Source: Heligmosomoides polygyrus polygyrus (Eukaryota; Nematoda; Chromadorea; Rhabditida; Heligmosomidae). Taken from it: DNA of 64,000 nt. The notes below the pieces were generated by a model. It saw nothing but the letters and a program-made list of their open reading frames with translations, searched no databases and was not told the origin of the DNA. Position 1 is the first letter of the stretch; each line of letters begins with the position of its first letter. Location of the stretch: positions 27,629,923 to 27,693,922 of the forward strand of contig OX377201.1 of the NCBI GenBank assembly GCA_947396885.1, written 5' to 3'. Of the stretch, positions 12,301 to 18,252 are shown piece by piece. Both the position numbers and the translations under genes were made by a program.

Positions 12301-15060
12301 CTTTTCAAACCAAATTGAACGCTAACGTATTAAAAGATCAGATCGCACCGTGCACTCGGAAAACTCGTCGCGACCTTTATTGGATTGATACTGCAAATGC
12401 TGCTTACACCAAGCATTTAAATGAGGTATATGTGTTTTTTCTGCTCTTTCCTTCTCTCACGCCTGTAAACGATACAATTATTGTTCTTATTGTATTGTAT
12501 ACAGGCGTGCAATTGAGAATGGCGTGAAAAGAAACAGAAATTTTGCTGTTATTCAAATAAAAAAATCGCAACGTCTTGGATGCGCGCATGGCGCAACCTC
12601 TTTTTGACACTTAAAAATGACCGCTTTCCTGCTCTTTAAGAAAACAAGTTTTGAACCATTATTTTTTCTTCAAAAATAAAAAATCTATAAAATTTTAAGC
12701 AATTTGTTTGCTTGGATAGATGAATTAAAACATCAAAGAAAGTTGAACTAAAATTTTTCTTGGACAGAAATCTGTTCTAGCTTTTTAGGAAAGTCCCAGT
12801 TTAACACAGAAGTTGACTTGGAAGAGTTCCCTTTGAAATAAAAAAAGCTTCGGCTAGCTTTAAAGAATGTTCAATTTGATGTGAGAAGTGTCCAGTTTGA
12901 TCCGAAAAGTGGTCAGTCCGACGCGAAAATGGTATATTTGACAGTCGTTGGCAAAATCCTTGAACGAGGCGGGTACAATCGCCTCATGCAATATTTCTGA
13001 AATTCGAGAGATTATTTCCGCCTTATTTAAACTGGTTTTTCCCGAATGTCTTAATTGAGTAGGTGTCCGAATATTTTTATTCGAACTTCAATACGCAAAA
13101 ATTGTGATTCGATAAATTGTGTTTTTCGCATTTATTCAAACTCACATGCTCGGAAATCCGTTTTAGCGACAGAACCTGGTTATCAGGGAGCCTCCGAAGG
13201 CGTAAATAAATGACCCTCCACAATAACAGTGAGACCCAACTGACGAAGACATAGCGCCGGTGAAACAGAAAAACTGCACTACCGTCAGTACGGTGCAGTG
13301 GATTCATGACTAGCAAGGTCATCATCCTTTAGGCCTGAGATGGTCTTGCTTGCTGCCACCTTCTATGCTTTAGGATTCAGAATAAGCCTCAACTGCCAGT
13401 GTGTAAGTAACCACCCTTTTAAGAAGGTTGCAACACCTGCAACGCAGGGAAAATCCGCTGCTGAGGAAGAGGGATGGACGGATTTTGAGTGTAAAATCTG
13501 TTCTCATCTAATTCGATATCTCAATAGCTCAGCAAGGAATTTCCTTCTAATAATGCATGATTAGGCATTCTTGGGCGCGTGGTAGCCTAATCGAAGCAGG
13601 CGCTTATGCGTATCCATGATGCTTTCAAAAATCTTGCGGTCAAAATGGATTTTCGGCATATATAATGTAGCGCAGTCGGAGGAGGCGCCGACTGTCGCGT
13701 GCTCCTGATACCAGGTTCCTGGTTCGGATTTCCCGCCCAGATCAACCAAGCCTTCCATCCCTCCGGGGTCGGTGAATTGGTACCAGACGTGTCTGGGAAG
13801 GATAAAGCGCTGACTTGTTCATCGGCTGCCCACCGCAAGTCACTGTATGGAAAAAATACGCATTCAAATCGCCTCCATAGATGTAAAATGCGTGGTGCAT
13901 CCCAGAAAGGATTTAGTAACGTCGTTCTTTAATCTTTAAAATTATACTATGGTATCGGGTTGATCTTGTTAAGGCGATCATAAAGGTAATTTTTTAATGA
14001 ATGAAAAGCAAAACGGTTACTCTAAAGAGACAGAAAAGATCTGACCTACGTCCCCCTCTGCGGCATTTTTCTAATACTTTTAGTGGGTGTTGTGTAGTAT
14101 TTTCTCGCCCATCAGGCTCCTCAGTTTTTTCAATAGTTTGATTTTTTAATAGTTTTTTTTTGAATTTTGTTAGGGCGCGTATAGGGCAGTAGGAGGAGGT
14201 GCCGGCTGTTGCGTGCACCCGATAACAGGTTCCTGGTTCGATTTGCCCGCCCAGGCCAAACAATCCTTCCATCTCTCTGGGGTCGGTGAATTGGTACCAG
14301 ACTTGTATGGGAAAGATAGAGTGCTGACTTTTTCATCGGCTGTCCACCGCAAGGCATTGTATGGCCAAATACGCATTCAAACCACCTCCGCTATATACCA
14401 TAGAGCTAGAATGCATGGCGCATCTCAAAAGGGATTGAGTAATAAATTGCATAGCTATACGAGGAGCGTGGTAGCGCAGTCGGAGGAAGACCGACTTTCG
14501 CGTGCACTCCGCTTGAATTTCTTGGTTCGGATTCCCCTACGAGGCCAACCAAGGGTTACATCCCTGCCGAATAGGTAAATTGAACCAGAACTATCTAAGA
14601 AGGATAGAGCACTCATCTATCGGTTATCATCGCAAGTCTTTATGAAAGGCATATACCCATTCAAATCCCCTCCATCCCGTACAAGTAGAATACATGGCGC
14701 ATTCTCTGCAAAGGGAGCGCCGACCTTCATCCTTTATCACTCACTTTAAAAGTAGAATAGTACTTTTGCAGTATAAGTACATGGAGTACATCCCGTTTTT
14801 CGGTTCACCTGATCTTTTCGCATGTTCTCTCGATGCGCATAACAGCATGTTTTTAGCGTGGACTCCAGGAAACGTTCTGGCAAACTTGTTTCCTCCACAG
14901 TCTGGATGCTACGCGCAGTATCCGACATTTGTACAGTATCAGCAGCCACCTGTAAGTCGCTTCTTTATTTGATGATTTTTAATACTGGACTGTTTTTACG
15001 AAACAAAACTAAACTAAACTAAACTTTCCTCTTCTTCAGTGTAAAATAGGGTACATTTAG
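396..15060 (+). CDS. K50 paired-like homeodomain transcription factor (6 exons, ~202 aa)
   Basis: Exons 396-495, 3366-3532, 11170-11281, 13374-13402 (tentative), 14772-14951 and 15040-15060 have GT-AG borders, compatible phases and a summed length of 609 nt ending in TAG. The N-terminus starts [18 protein letters not shown]. Exons 2 and 3 encode a full 60-residue homeodomain without indels. It has R5, F8, L16, F20, W48, F49, N51 and R53, with Lys at position 50 ([13 protein letters not shown]), and an intron between residues 46 and 47 as is usual in paired-class genes. Known for the family: K50 paired-like proteins (Otx, Goosecoid, Pitx) are nuclear and bind TAATCC-type sites. The helix-1 DEQLEQLE resembles Goosecoid; [16 protein letters not shown] resembles Otx. 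The orthology is unresolved, so no symbol is given. The C-terminal exon is aromatic and Pro/Gln-rich ([10 protein letters not shown]). The 7.6-kb intron 2 is full of transposons. Reading through the exon-3 donor would instead stop at 11301, giving about 132 aa. I am sure of exons 2-3, fairly sure of exons 1, 5 and 6, and unsure of the 29-nt exon 4. Confidence 0.5.
500..3365. other. Homeobox intron 1, no gene recognised
   Basis: Unique-looking AT-rich intron. It holds a (TTTA)n run near 611-642 and short GAATATTC-like inverted motifs around 2960-3090. I found no coding exon, RNA gene or intact transposon. Confidence 0.5.
611..642. repeat. (TTTA)n microsatellite
   Basis: Eight tandem TTTA units. 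The same motif, in one or other orientation, recurs near 4399, 8822, 21699, 39256 and 43614. At 8822 it directly follows a LINE reading frame, so these runs may be LINE 3' tails. Confidence 0.5.
4399..4425. repeat. (TTTA)n microsatellite
   Basis: Tandem TTTA repeat, oriented as the 3' tail of a minus-strand LINE such as the fragment just downstream at 4720-5480. Confidence 0.5.
4479..4524. repeat. Short perfect hairpin
   Basis: An ACAGAACAGAACGAA arm is followed after a few bases by its inverse complement. It abuts the SINE at 4522, so it may be the scar of an insertion or a small foldback. Confidence 0.5.
4522..4678 (+). mobile_element. tRNA-derived SINE, family 2 (5' truncated)
   Basis: The copy begins at the box-A-like GTGTAATGGCGTAGAGC, continues through box B (GGTTCGAGTCC) and the acceptor-like CTGGCGCT, then the family body GAAGTTTTGATCGCAACAAG. 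It ends near AAAGAAACTGATTTGAA. Confidence 0.5.
4720..5480 (-). mobile_element. CR1/jockey-like LINE reverse-transcriptase 3' fragment
   Basis: Broken minus-strand frames include [20 protein letters not shown] followed by LTYKIYVRP, which matches the thumb region of CR1-type reverse transcriptases ([14 protein letters not shown] in the better copy at 8097-8741). Frameshifts and stops make it a pseudogene. A homologous piece lies at 56740-57035. A 22-bp tandem duplication (GACATATATCTTGTACAGGC) sits at 5190-5225. Confidence 0.5.
6118..6454 (-). mobile_element. Solo LTR of the SL1-bearing BEL/Pao-like family
   Basis: The 337-bp unit starts TAAGCAAG, ends GTCGCACTA and is flanked by the 5-bp duplication CAAGC (6113-6117 and 6455-6459). 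It aligns with the 320-bp LTRs at 15364 and 16160: the GGTGGTTCAG block, the spliced-leader block, and a terminal ATCGCGAGAAGGTCGC are shared. Orientation is inferred from the complete copy, whose gag lies on the minus strand. It is much diverged from that copy. Confidence 0.5.
6196..6217 (-). other. SL1-like 22-mer with splice donor inside solo LTR
   Basis: The minus strand matches nematode SL1 at 20 of 22 positions and is followed directly by GTAAAA, as the SL RNA exon is followed by GTAAAC. It is an older, diverged version of the block at 15437-15458. Confidence 0.5.
6909..7850 (+). pseudogene. Dead mariner transposase
   Basis: Three plus-strand frames together read like a mariner transposase: [18 protein letters not shown] near the N-terminus, VTGDES at the first catalytic Asp, [45 protein letters not shown] at the second Asp, and a C-terminal [15 protein letters not shown]. 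Several stops and frameshifts are present. It lies in homeobox intron 2. No terminal repeats were identified. Confidence 0.5.
8097..8741 (+). pseudogene. CR1/jockey-like LINE reverse-transcriptase C-terminal fragment
   Basis: An intact 214-codon frame contains [73 protein letters not shown] and [16 protein letters not shown]. These are the thumb and connection of non-LTR reverse transcriptases of the CR1/jockey type; the endonuclease and catalytic palm are absent, so it is a 5'-truncated insertion. The open frame suggests it is fairly recent. It is followed by a short 3' UTR and the (AAAT)n run at 8820. Confidence 0.5.
8820..8842 (+). repeat. (AAAT)n tail of the CR1-like LINE
   Basis: The simple repeat lies about 80 bp after the LINE stop codon. 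It is the expected place for the microsatellite-like 3' terminus used by CR1-type elements. Confidence 0.5.
9197..9455 (-). mobile_element. tRNA-derived SINE, family 2 (longest copy)
   Basis: Minus-strand copy: a leader ending in GGCGCCGGTGGTGTAATGG, box B GGTTCGAGTCC, then the body GTTTTGATCGCAACAAAACA up to CAGCTTAGAACCTGG. It carries about 110 bp of extra 5' sequence also seen in the copy at 31440-31640, which suggests a composite 5' end. Confidence 0.5.
9460..9605 (-). mobile_element. tRNA-derived SINE, family 2 (minus copy of an inverted pair)
   Basis: Nearly identical to its neighbours. It is truncated at the box-A end, where it joins head-to-head with the plus-strand copy that follows. 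Confidence 0.5.
9606..9805 (+). mobile_element. tRNA-derived SINE, family 2 (plus copy of an inverted pair)
   Basis: Leader, tRNA-like head and body are complete and almost identical to the minus-strand copy at 9460-9605, so the two form a large palindrome. The tail runs directly into a family-1 SINE remnant. Confidence 0.5.
9642..9717 (+). other. 76-nt tRNA-like head of SINE family 2
   Basis: Ends pair as AGCGCCG with TGGCGCT (one G-T), the T arm GCGGG/CCCGC with loop TTCGAGT is perfect, and box A and box B promoter motifs are present. The best anticodon pairing (TTCCC/GGGAG) leaves an 11-nt loop instead of 7, so I call it a tRNA relic carrying an RNA polymerase III promoter, not a working tRNA gene. 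Confidence 0.5.
9806..10045 (+). mobile_element. tRNA-derived SINE, family 1 (5' truncated)
   Basis: Begins at the box-B region (GGTTCCTCGTTCGGATTTCC), then has the shared body with GGTACCAGAG, CGACATCCCGTAGAAGTGGG and a TTTATCCTTTATT tail. Confidence 0.5.
10425..10580 (-). mobile_element. tRNA-derived SINE, family 1 (central fragment)
   Basis: Minus-strand body only: CGAATGCGTATTTGGCC through the GGGG-rich segment. Diverged, and both ends are missing. Confidence 0.5.
11300..11420 (+). mobile_element. tRNA-derived SINE, family 1 (5' head only)
   Basis: Box A (TAGCGCAGCCGG) and box B (GGTTCAGATTTCC) are clear; the copy stops after GGGTCGGTGAAT. It sits immediately behind the homeodomain exon, just past the splice donor at 11282. 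Confidence 0.5.
11580..11875 (+). mobile_element. tRNA-derived SINE, family 1 (full-length reference copy)
   Basis: Box A TGGCGCAGTCGG at 11587-11598 and box B GGTTCGGATTTCC at 11639-11651 give a tRNA-like RNA polymerase III promoter. A body of about 200 bp and a tail of CCTTTAT-type heptamers follow. AGTATTGAG occurs on both sides, consistent with a target-site duplication. It lies in homeobox intron 3. Confidence 0.5.
11988..12259. mobile_element. piggyBac-like MITE
   Basis: A 272-bp element starts TTAACACGTTGACGGCCG and ends CGGTCGTCAAAGTGTGTTAA, which is its imperfect inverse. The outer TTAA tetranucleotides fit the piggyBac target preference. Other TTAACACGTTGACG ends occur at 34617 and 63959. 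It has no transposase. Confidence 0.5.
12281..12931. repeat. Long foldback repeat, family F (copy 1)
   Basis: The left arm begins CATTTTCACCACGAATTGAG and the right arm ends with a diverged inverse (CCGACGCGAAAATG). The core (about 12336-12600) has its own inverted ends of the GATCGCACCGTGCACTCG type. Copies lie at 27030-27762 and 54085-54825, with half a copy at 34474-34617. Confidence 0.5.
13667..13935 (+). mobile_element. tRNA-derived SINE, family 1
   Basis: Box A (TAGCGCAGTCGG), box B (GGTTCGGATTTCC) and the body are present, with a decayed tail. Located in the proposed homeobox intron 4. Confidence 0.5.
14173..14450 (+). mobile_element. tRNA-derived SINE, family 1
   Basis: More diverged copy (GGTTCGATTTGCC at box B) followed after a few bases by another copy in the same orientation. 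Confidence 0.5.
14464..14740 (+). mobile_element. tRNA-derived SINE, family 1 (tandem neighbour)
   Basis: Box A TAGCGCAGTCGG and box B GGTTCGGATTCCC are readable; the tail CCTTTATC ends about 30 bp before the acceptor of the homeobox exon at 14772. Confidence 0.5.
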
Positions 15061-15127
15061 AGCAATGCTATATGTATGTCGTAAAGGTTTCACTACGTAA
15101 ACGTTCACTAACATCGGGATAGAATTA

Positions 15128-15133
15128 AATAAA
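15128..15133 (+). other. AATAAA poly(A) signal of the homeobox gene
   Basis: An AATAAA hexamer lies 67 nt after the proposed stop at 15060. It supports 15040-15060 as the terminal exon and places the transcript end just before the LTR element at 15364. Confidence 0.5.
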
Positions 15134-15363
15134 CTAAACATTCTTACCCTAAAGTAAAGATTTCACTGCAATGTTTTTATATGGGTTTTGAGGAAGGAAT
15201 TGTTGGTGGCTACTGAAGAATAAACCCCACCTTTGCGAATGGAATATATTGTTCCTTTGTTAAAGTTTTATTCTTACAACCACAACCTAGATAGGCTACT
15301 GAGGAAGAAAACACGGAGAAGGAGCAAGATGTCGTCAGTGGTTTTCTTGAAGATTAAACACCC

Positions 15364-15683
15364 TAAGCTAGATTTGTCGGTGGTTCAGAATAAGTCCGTT
15401 GGTACACGCATACACCAGTAGTTCGACACCGTTTACCTCAAACTTGGGTAATTAAACCAAACTTATAGAATACAAATACAATGCGCATTAGATCGACTAA
15501 AAACATCTACAAGACGTTAAAAATGAAGAAACAAAAATAAAAGCAACATGAGAAGAGCGCCATGTGAATTTTCCCATATGACCCTTTTATAAGGAGTTTT
15601 TTGTTTGCATAGCTCCCAACCTGATAAAGCTCTAAGCGAAAATTCCTTACAGTATCCCACGAAATCGCGAGAAAGTCGCGATA
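15364..15683 (-). repeat. LTR (3' LTR in element orientation)
   Basis: 320 bp, from TATCGCGAC to TAGCTTA on the minus strand. Contains the exact SL1 block at 15458-15437. Confidence 0.5.
15437..15458 (-). other. Exact SL1 22-mer plus splice donor inside LTR
   Basis: The minus strand matches the nematode SL1 leader (starting GGTTTAATTACCC, ending GTTTGAG) at all 22 positions and continues GTAAAC, the same donor and first intron bases as in the SL1 RNA gene. I see no clear Sm-binding site downstream, so it does not look like an ordinary SL RNA gene. It begins 226 nt into the LTR, in the sense of the element. Confidence 0.5.
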
Positions 15684-15835
15684 GCGAGTGCGTAGATCCG
15701 TTGGATTATTTCAGCAGTCATGGGGTCATCTCGCAATGAAGTGTCATCATCGTATTGCGCAATTACTGCGCTTAAGTTATTGCGGTACCTAGTAAGAAGG
15801 GCCTCCTGTGTTCGCACCGAAATAGGGCCAGACAT
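15684..15835 (-). pseudogene. gag N-terminal remnant
   Basis: The frame starts MSGPISVRTQEALLTRYRNN at 15835 and is cut off by the 3' LTR after 51 codons. The short Thr/Arg/Tyr-rich start resembles BEL/Pao gag N-termini. Without the rest it cannot form particles. Confidence 0.5.
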
Positions 15836-16159
15836 AGGTACCTACTTATGAAATTACAGCTGGAGCGTTCAAAAAAAAAATTCCAATTCAAAAGCGTATA
15901 AATCAGAGGCTTCTCGCGTTCTTAAAGCGTAAACCTAATGTTCCAATCCCAATCGTTAGCAAAATGCGTAAAGTTAAGGCGTGCCCTTAACTTAGAAGCG
16001 AAGCCGAAGAAGGGAAAAATCAATCAAAGCGTATAAGCGTTGATCAAATGCGTTTCCTCCCAAAATCCAGTATATTTCCCAAGAGCCTCAAAGCGAAGAG
16101 CGAAGTCGTTCCTCCTTTCGTTCTTCTTGTCTTTTCCTCGAATTTGGTCGAATGCACCA

Positions 16160-16479
16160 TAAGCTAGATTTGTCGGTGGTTCAGAATAAGTCCGTTGGTA
16201 CACACATACACCAGTAGTTCGACACCGTTTACCTCAAACTTGGGTAATTAATCCAAACTTATAGAATACAAATACAATGCGCATTAGATCGACTAAAAAC
16301 ATCTACAAGACGTTAAAAATGAAGAAACAAAAATAAAAGCAACATGAGAAGAGCGCTATGTGATTTTTCCCATATGACCCTTTTATAAGGAGTTTTTTGT
16401 TTGCATAGCTCCCAATCTGATAAAGCTCTAAGCGAAAATTCCTCACAGTATCCCACGAAATCGCGAGAAAGTCGCGATA
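16160..16479 (-). repeat. LTR (5' LTR in element orientation)
   Basis: 320 bp, same ends as its partner. Its SL1 block (16254-16233) has one substitution. Confidence 0.5.
16233..16254 (-). other. SL1-like 22-mer plus splice donor inside LTR (one substitution)
   Basis: Identical to the partner LTR block except the third or fourth base of the leader (GGATTAATT start). The GTAAAC donor is kept. Confidence 0.5.
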
Positions 16480-16869
16480 CACCCCTCAGTGTGACGAGTA
16501 CAGCGTACACGATATCTGAACAAACAGCGATGACGGTAATGTCTGTGTAGAATTGTCAAGATGACCTTTGGCTCGAGTTCACATGTGCTGGCGTTGTACG
16601 TGCTATCGGGTTACTAAGTCGGCTTATACAAGAAGATTAAGCAATGGTTACTTGAGCCTTGTGTGTTCACCTAGACGAAGCGTAGACACTTTTGTAGCCT
16701 GAACTGCGAATGTACTTAACGGCATCCAAAACTGAGACGTTTAAGTATTGGGTGCAACATAAGCTCTGTCCACTTTGTTCGACGAAACGTTGCTCAGCTT
16801 CTCCTGGCTCAGCTTTCACGTGGCATGATGGATTGTGACAATGTTCTGGAGTGTTCTTGGTTTACTATA

Positions 16870-17888
16870 TAAGCGAGAGATTGTCATTATGGCTTGTGAC
16901 CGCAACGACCTTCACTTGAATCAGTTCAGTGGAGATCACTCCACAGCAGATGTCTGCCGAAATATATGCGGCAGATACGGCGAAGGGGTGTTCTCTACAA
17001 AAACCCGCTAGAGATGGTTTTCCCCTTTAAGTCAAGCGACCGCAGTTTAAAAGATGACACAAGGTCGGGACGTCTAGTGGAGGCTAATGATGAGACTCTC
17101 AGAAACCTTGTCGAAGCCGATTCTATACCAAATGCCAGCGATGTAGCAAGATGGTTGAGCTGCAGCCATATGACGGTGGACAGGCCATCTTTGAGAGCTC
17201 GGGAAGGTTGCAAGGTACGGCAAATAGATGCCTCTTACAAACTGACGGATGACCAATGACTCCAACGAGCGGATGCCTGAACTTCCTCGATCTCCAGAAA
17301 GCACCATTTCGAAGGCTTAGAAACATGATCACGAGCGATGAAGGGTCGTGTTCATAGAAGACATAAGAAATGGCTGAACGCAGGAGAGGGCCCGGGACCG
17401 GACGTCGAAGGAAAAGTTCGCGGGAAGAAAGTGATGTTGTCGGTTTGGTGGTCGGTCTCTGGAGTTGTATATCGGGAGCTTCTGCAAATGGTGCCACAGT
17501 GACCGTCAGCATCTACACTCTCCAGCTGGAACGTATAAGGCTGCACTGGATCGGAGACCCAAACAACCAGAGAAGATTTGAGTTCTACACGACAACGTCC
17601 ACCCGCATTTTGTTTCCAGACGCGCAAAAAATTGGTGGAACTGGAATGGTAAGACGTATCCCATCCCCCTTATCCATCTGATCTAACGCCATCCGACGTT
17701 AACCTCTTTCGTTCTTTGAAGTATTTCTTGGATGGGAAAATAAACGATGACAGAAGTGATCTGGAGCAGGACTCGAGTGCATTTTCCTCGTCGAGACCTC
17801 AAGAGTTTTGCAGGCGCGGCATTGAGCAGTTGCCTAGAAGACGGAAGCAAGTGTTCAACCGTAGTGGTGATTATATTGTTGACTAACT
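16870..17888 (+). pseudogene. Dead mariner transposase
   Basis: Fragments in different frames: DVCRNICGRYGEGVLSTKTA, LKDDTRSGRLVEANDETLRN, WLSCSHMTVDR and a C-terminal SRPQEFCRRGIEQLP. The order and motifs match the helix-turn-helix and C-terminal parts of mariner transposases. Multiple stops. No convincing terminal repeats. Confidence 0.5.
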
Positions 17889-18208
17889 TGGTTGTTTCTT
17901 AGAAAAAAAAACAAAGAATTCCAAAAAATCAAAAGCGGACAGAACATATGTTACACCCTAATGAATCGCGTTGTGATGTTACTAAAGTGCATGGCGCAGT
18001 CCAGTTTGGCATTACCTCAGCACCGTCCTCATGCTCTTTCTGATTTCAGGTCACTTTCCACCATATTCCGTCGTCATTCAACATGTGATCACCTTCCTTC
18101 CCTCTATGTGCTCGTTGTCTATACACTCGCTACTTTCTGTGCACTGTACGCTACCGTATCCTCGAATATACGCTTGTACTAATAAACTTGCCAATAGCCT
18201 AGTTATTT

Positions 18209-18214
18209 TTTATT
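18209..18214 (-). other. AATAAA poly(A) signal of the Kunitz gene
   Basis: TTTATT on the plus strand reads AATAAA on the minus strand, 39 nt downstream of the TGA at 18255-18253. The spacing is normal for a nematode 3' UTR. Confidence 0.5.
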
Positions 18215-18252
18215 TTACATACATAATAAGCAGATGATTGGTGGATAGCTAA

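Larger units (their letters stand above)
15364..16479 (-). mobile_element. Internally deleted BEL/Pao-like LTR element whose LTRs carry SL1
   Basis: Two direct 320-bp LTRs (15364-15683 and 16160-16479) flank 476 bp and are bounded by the 5-bp duplication CACCC (15359-15363 and 16480-16484). Read on the minus strand, the 5' LTR is followed at once by TGGTGCATTCGACC, a typical tRNA primer-binding site, then a 5' leader and the first 51 codons of a gag-like frame, which runs straight into the 3' LTR. Protease, reverse transcriptase and integrase are gone. LTRs differ at about six positions (~2%), so the insertion is not very old. The BEL/Pao assignment rests on the 5-bp duplication, the primer site and the gag start, and is probable rather than proven. 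Confidence 0.5.

Noticed and set aside
15437..15458. A normal SL1 RNA gene on the minus strand
   Set aside because: The SL1 exon and donor are exact, but no clear Sm-binding site follows and the block lies at the same place in both LTRs of an element with target duplications. It is part of the LTR.
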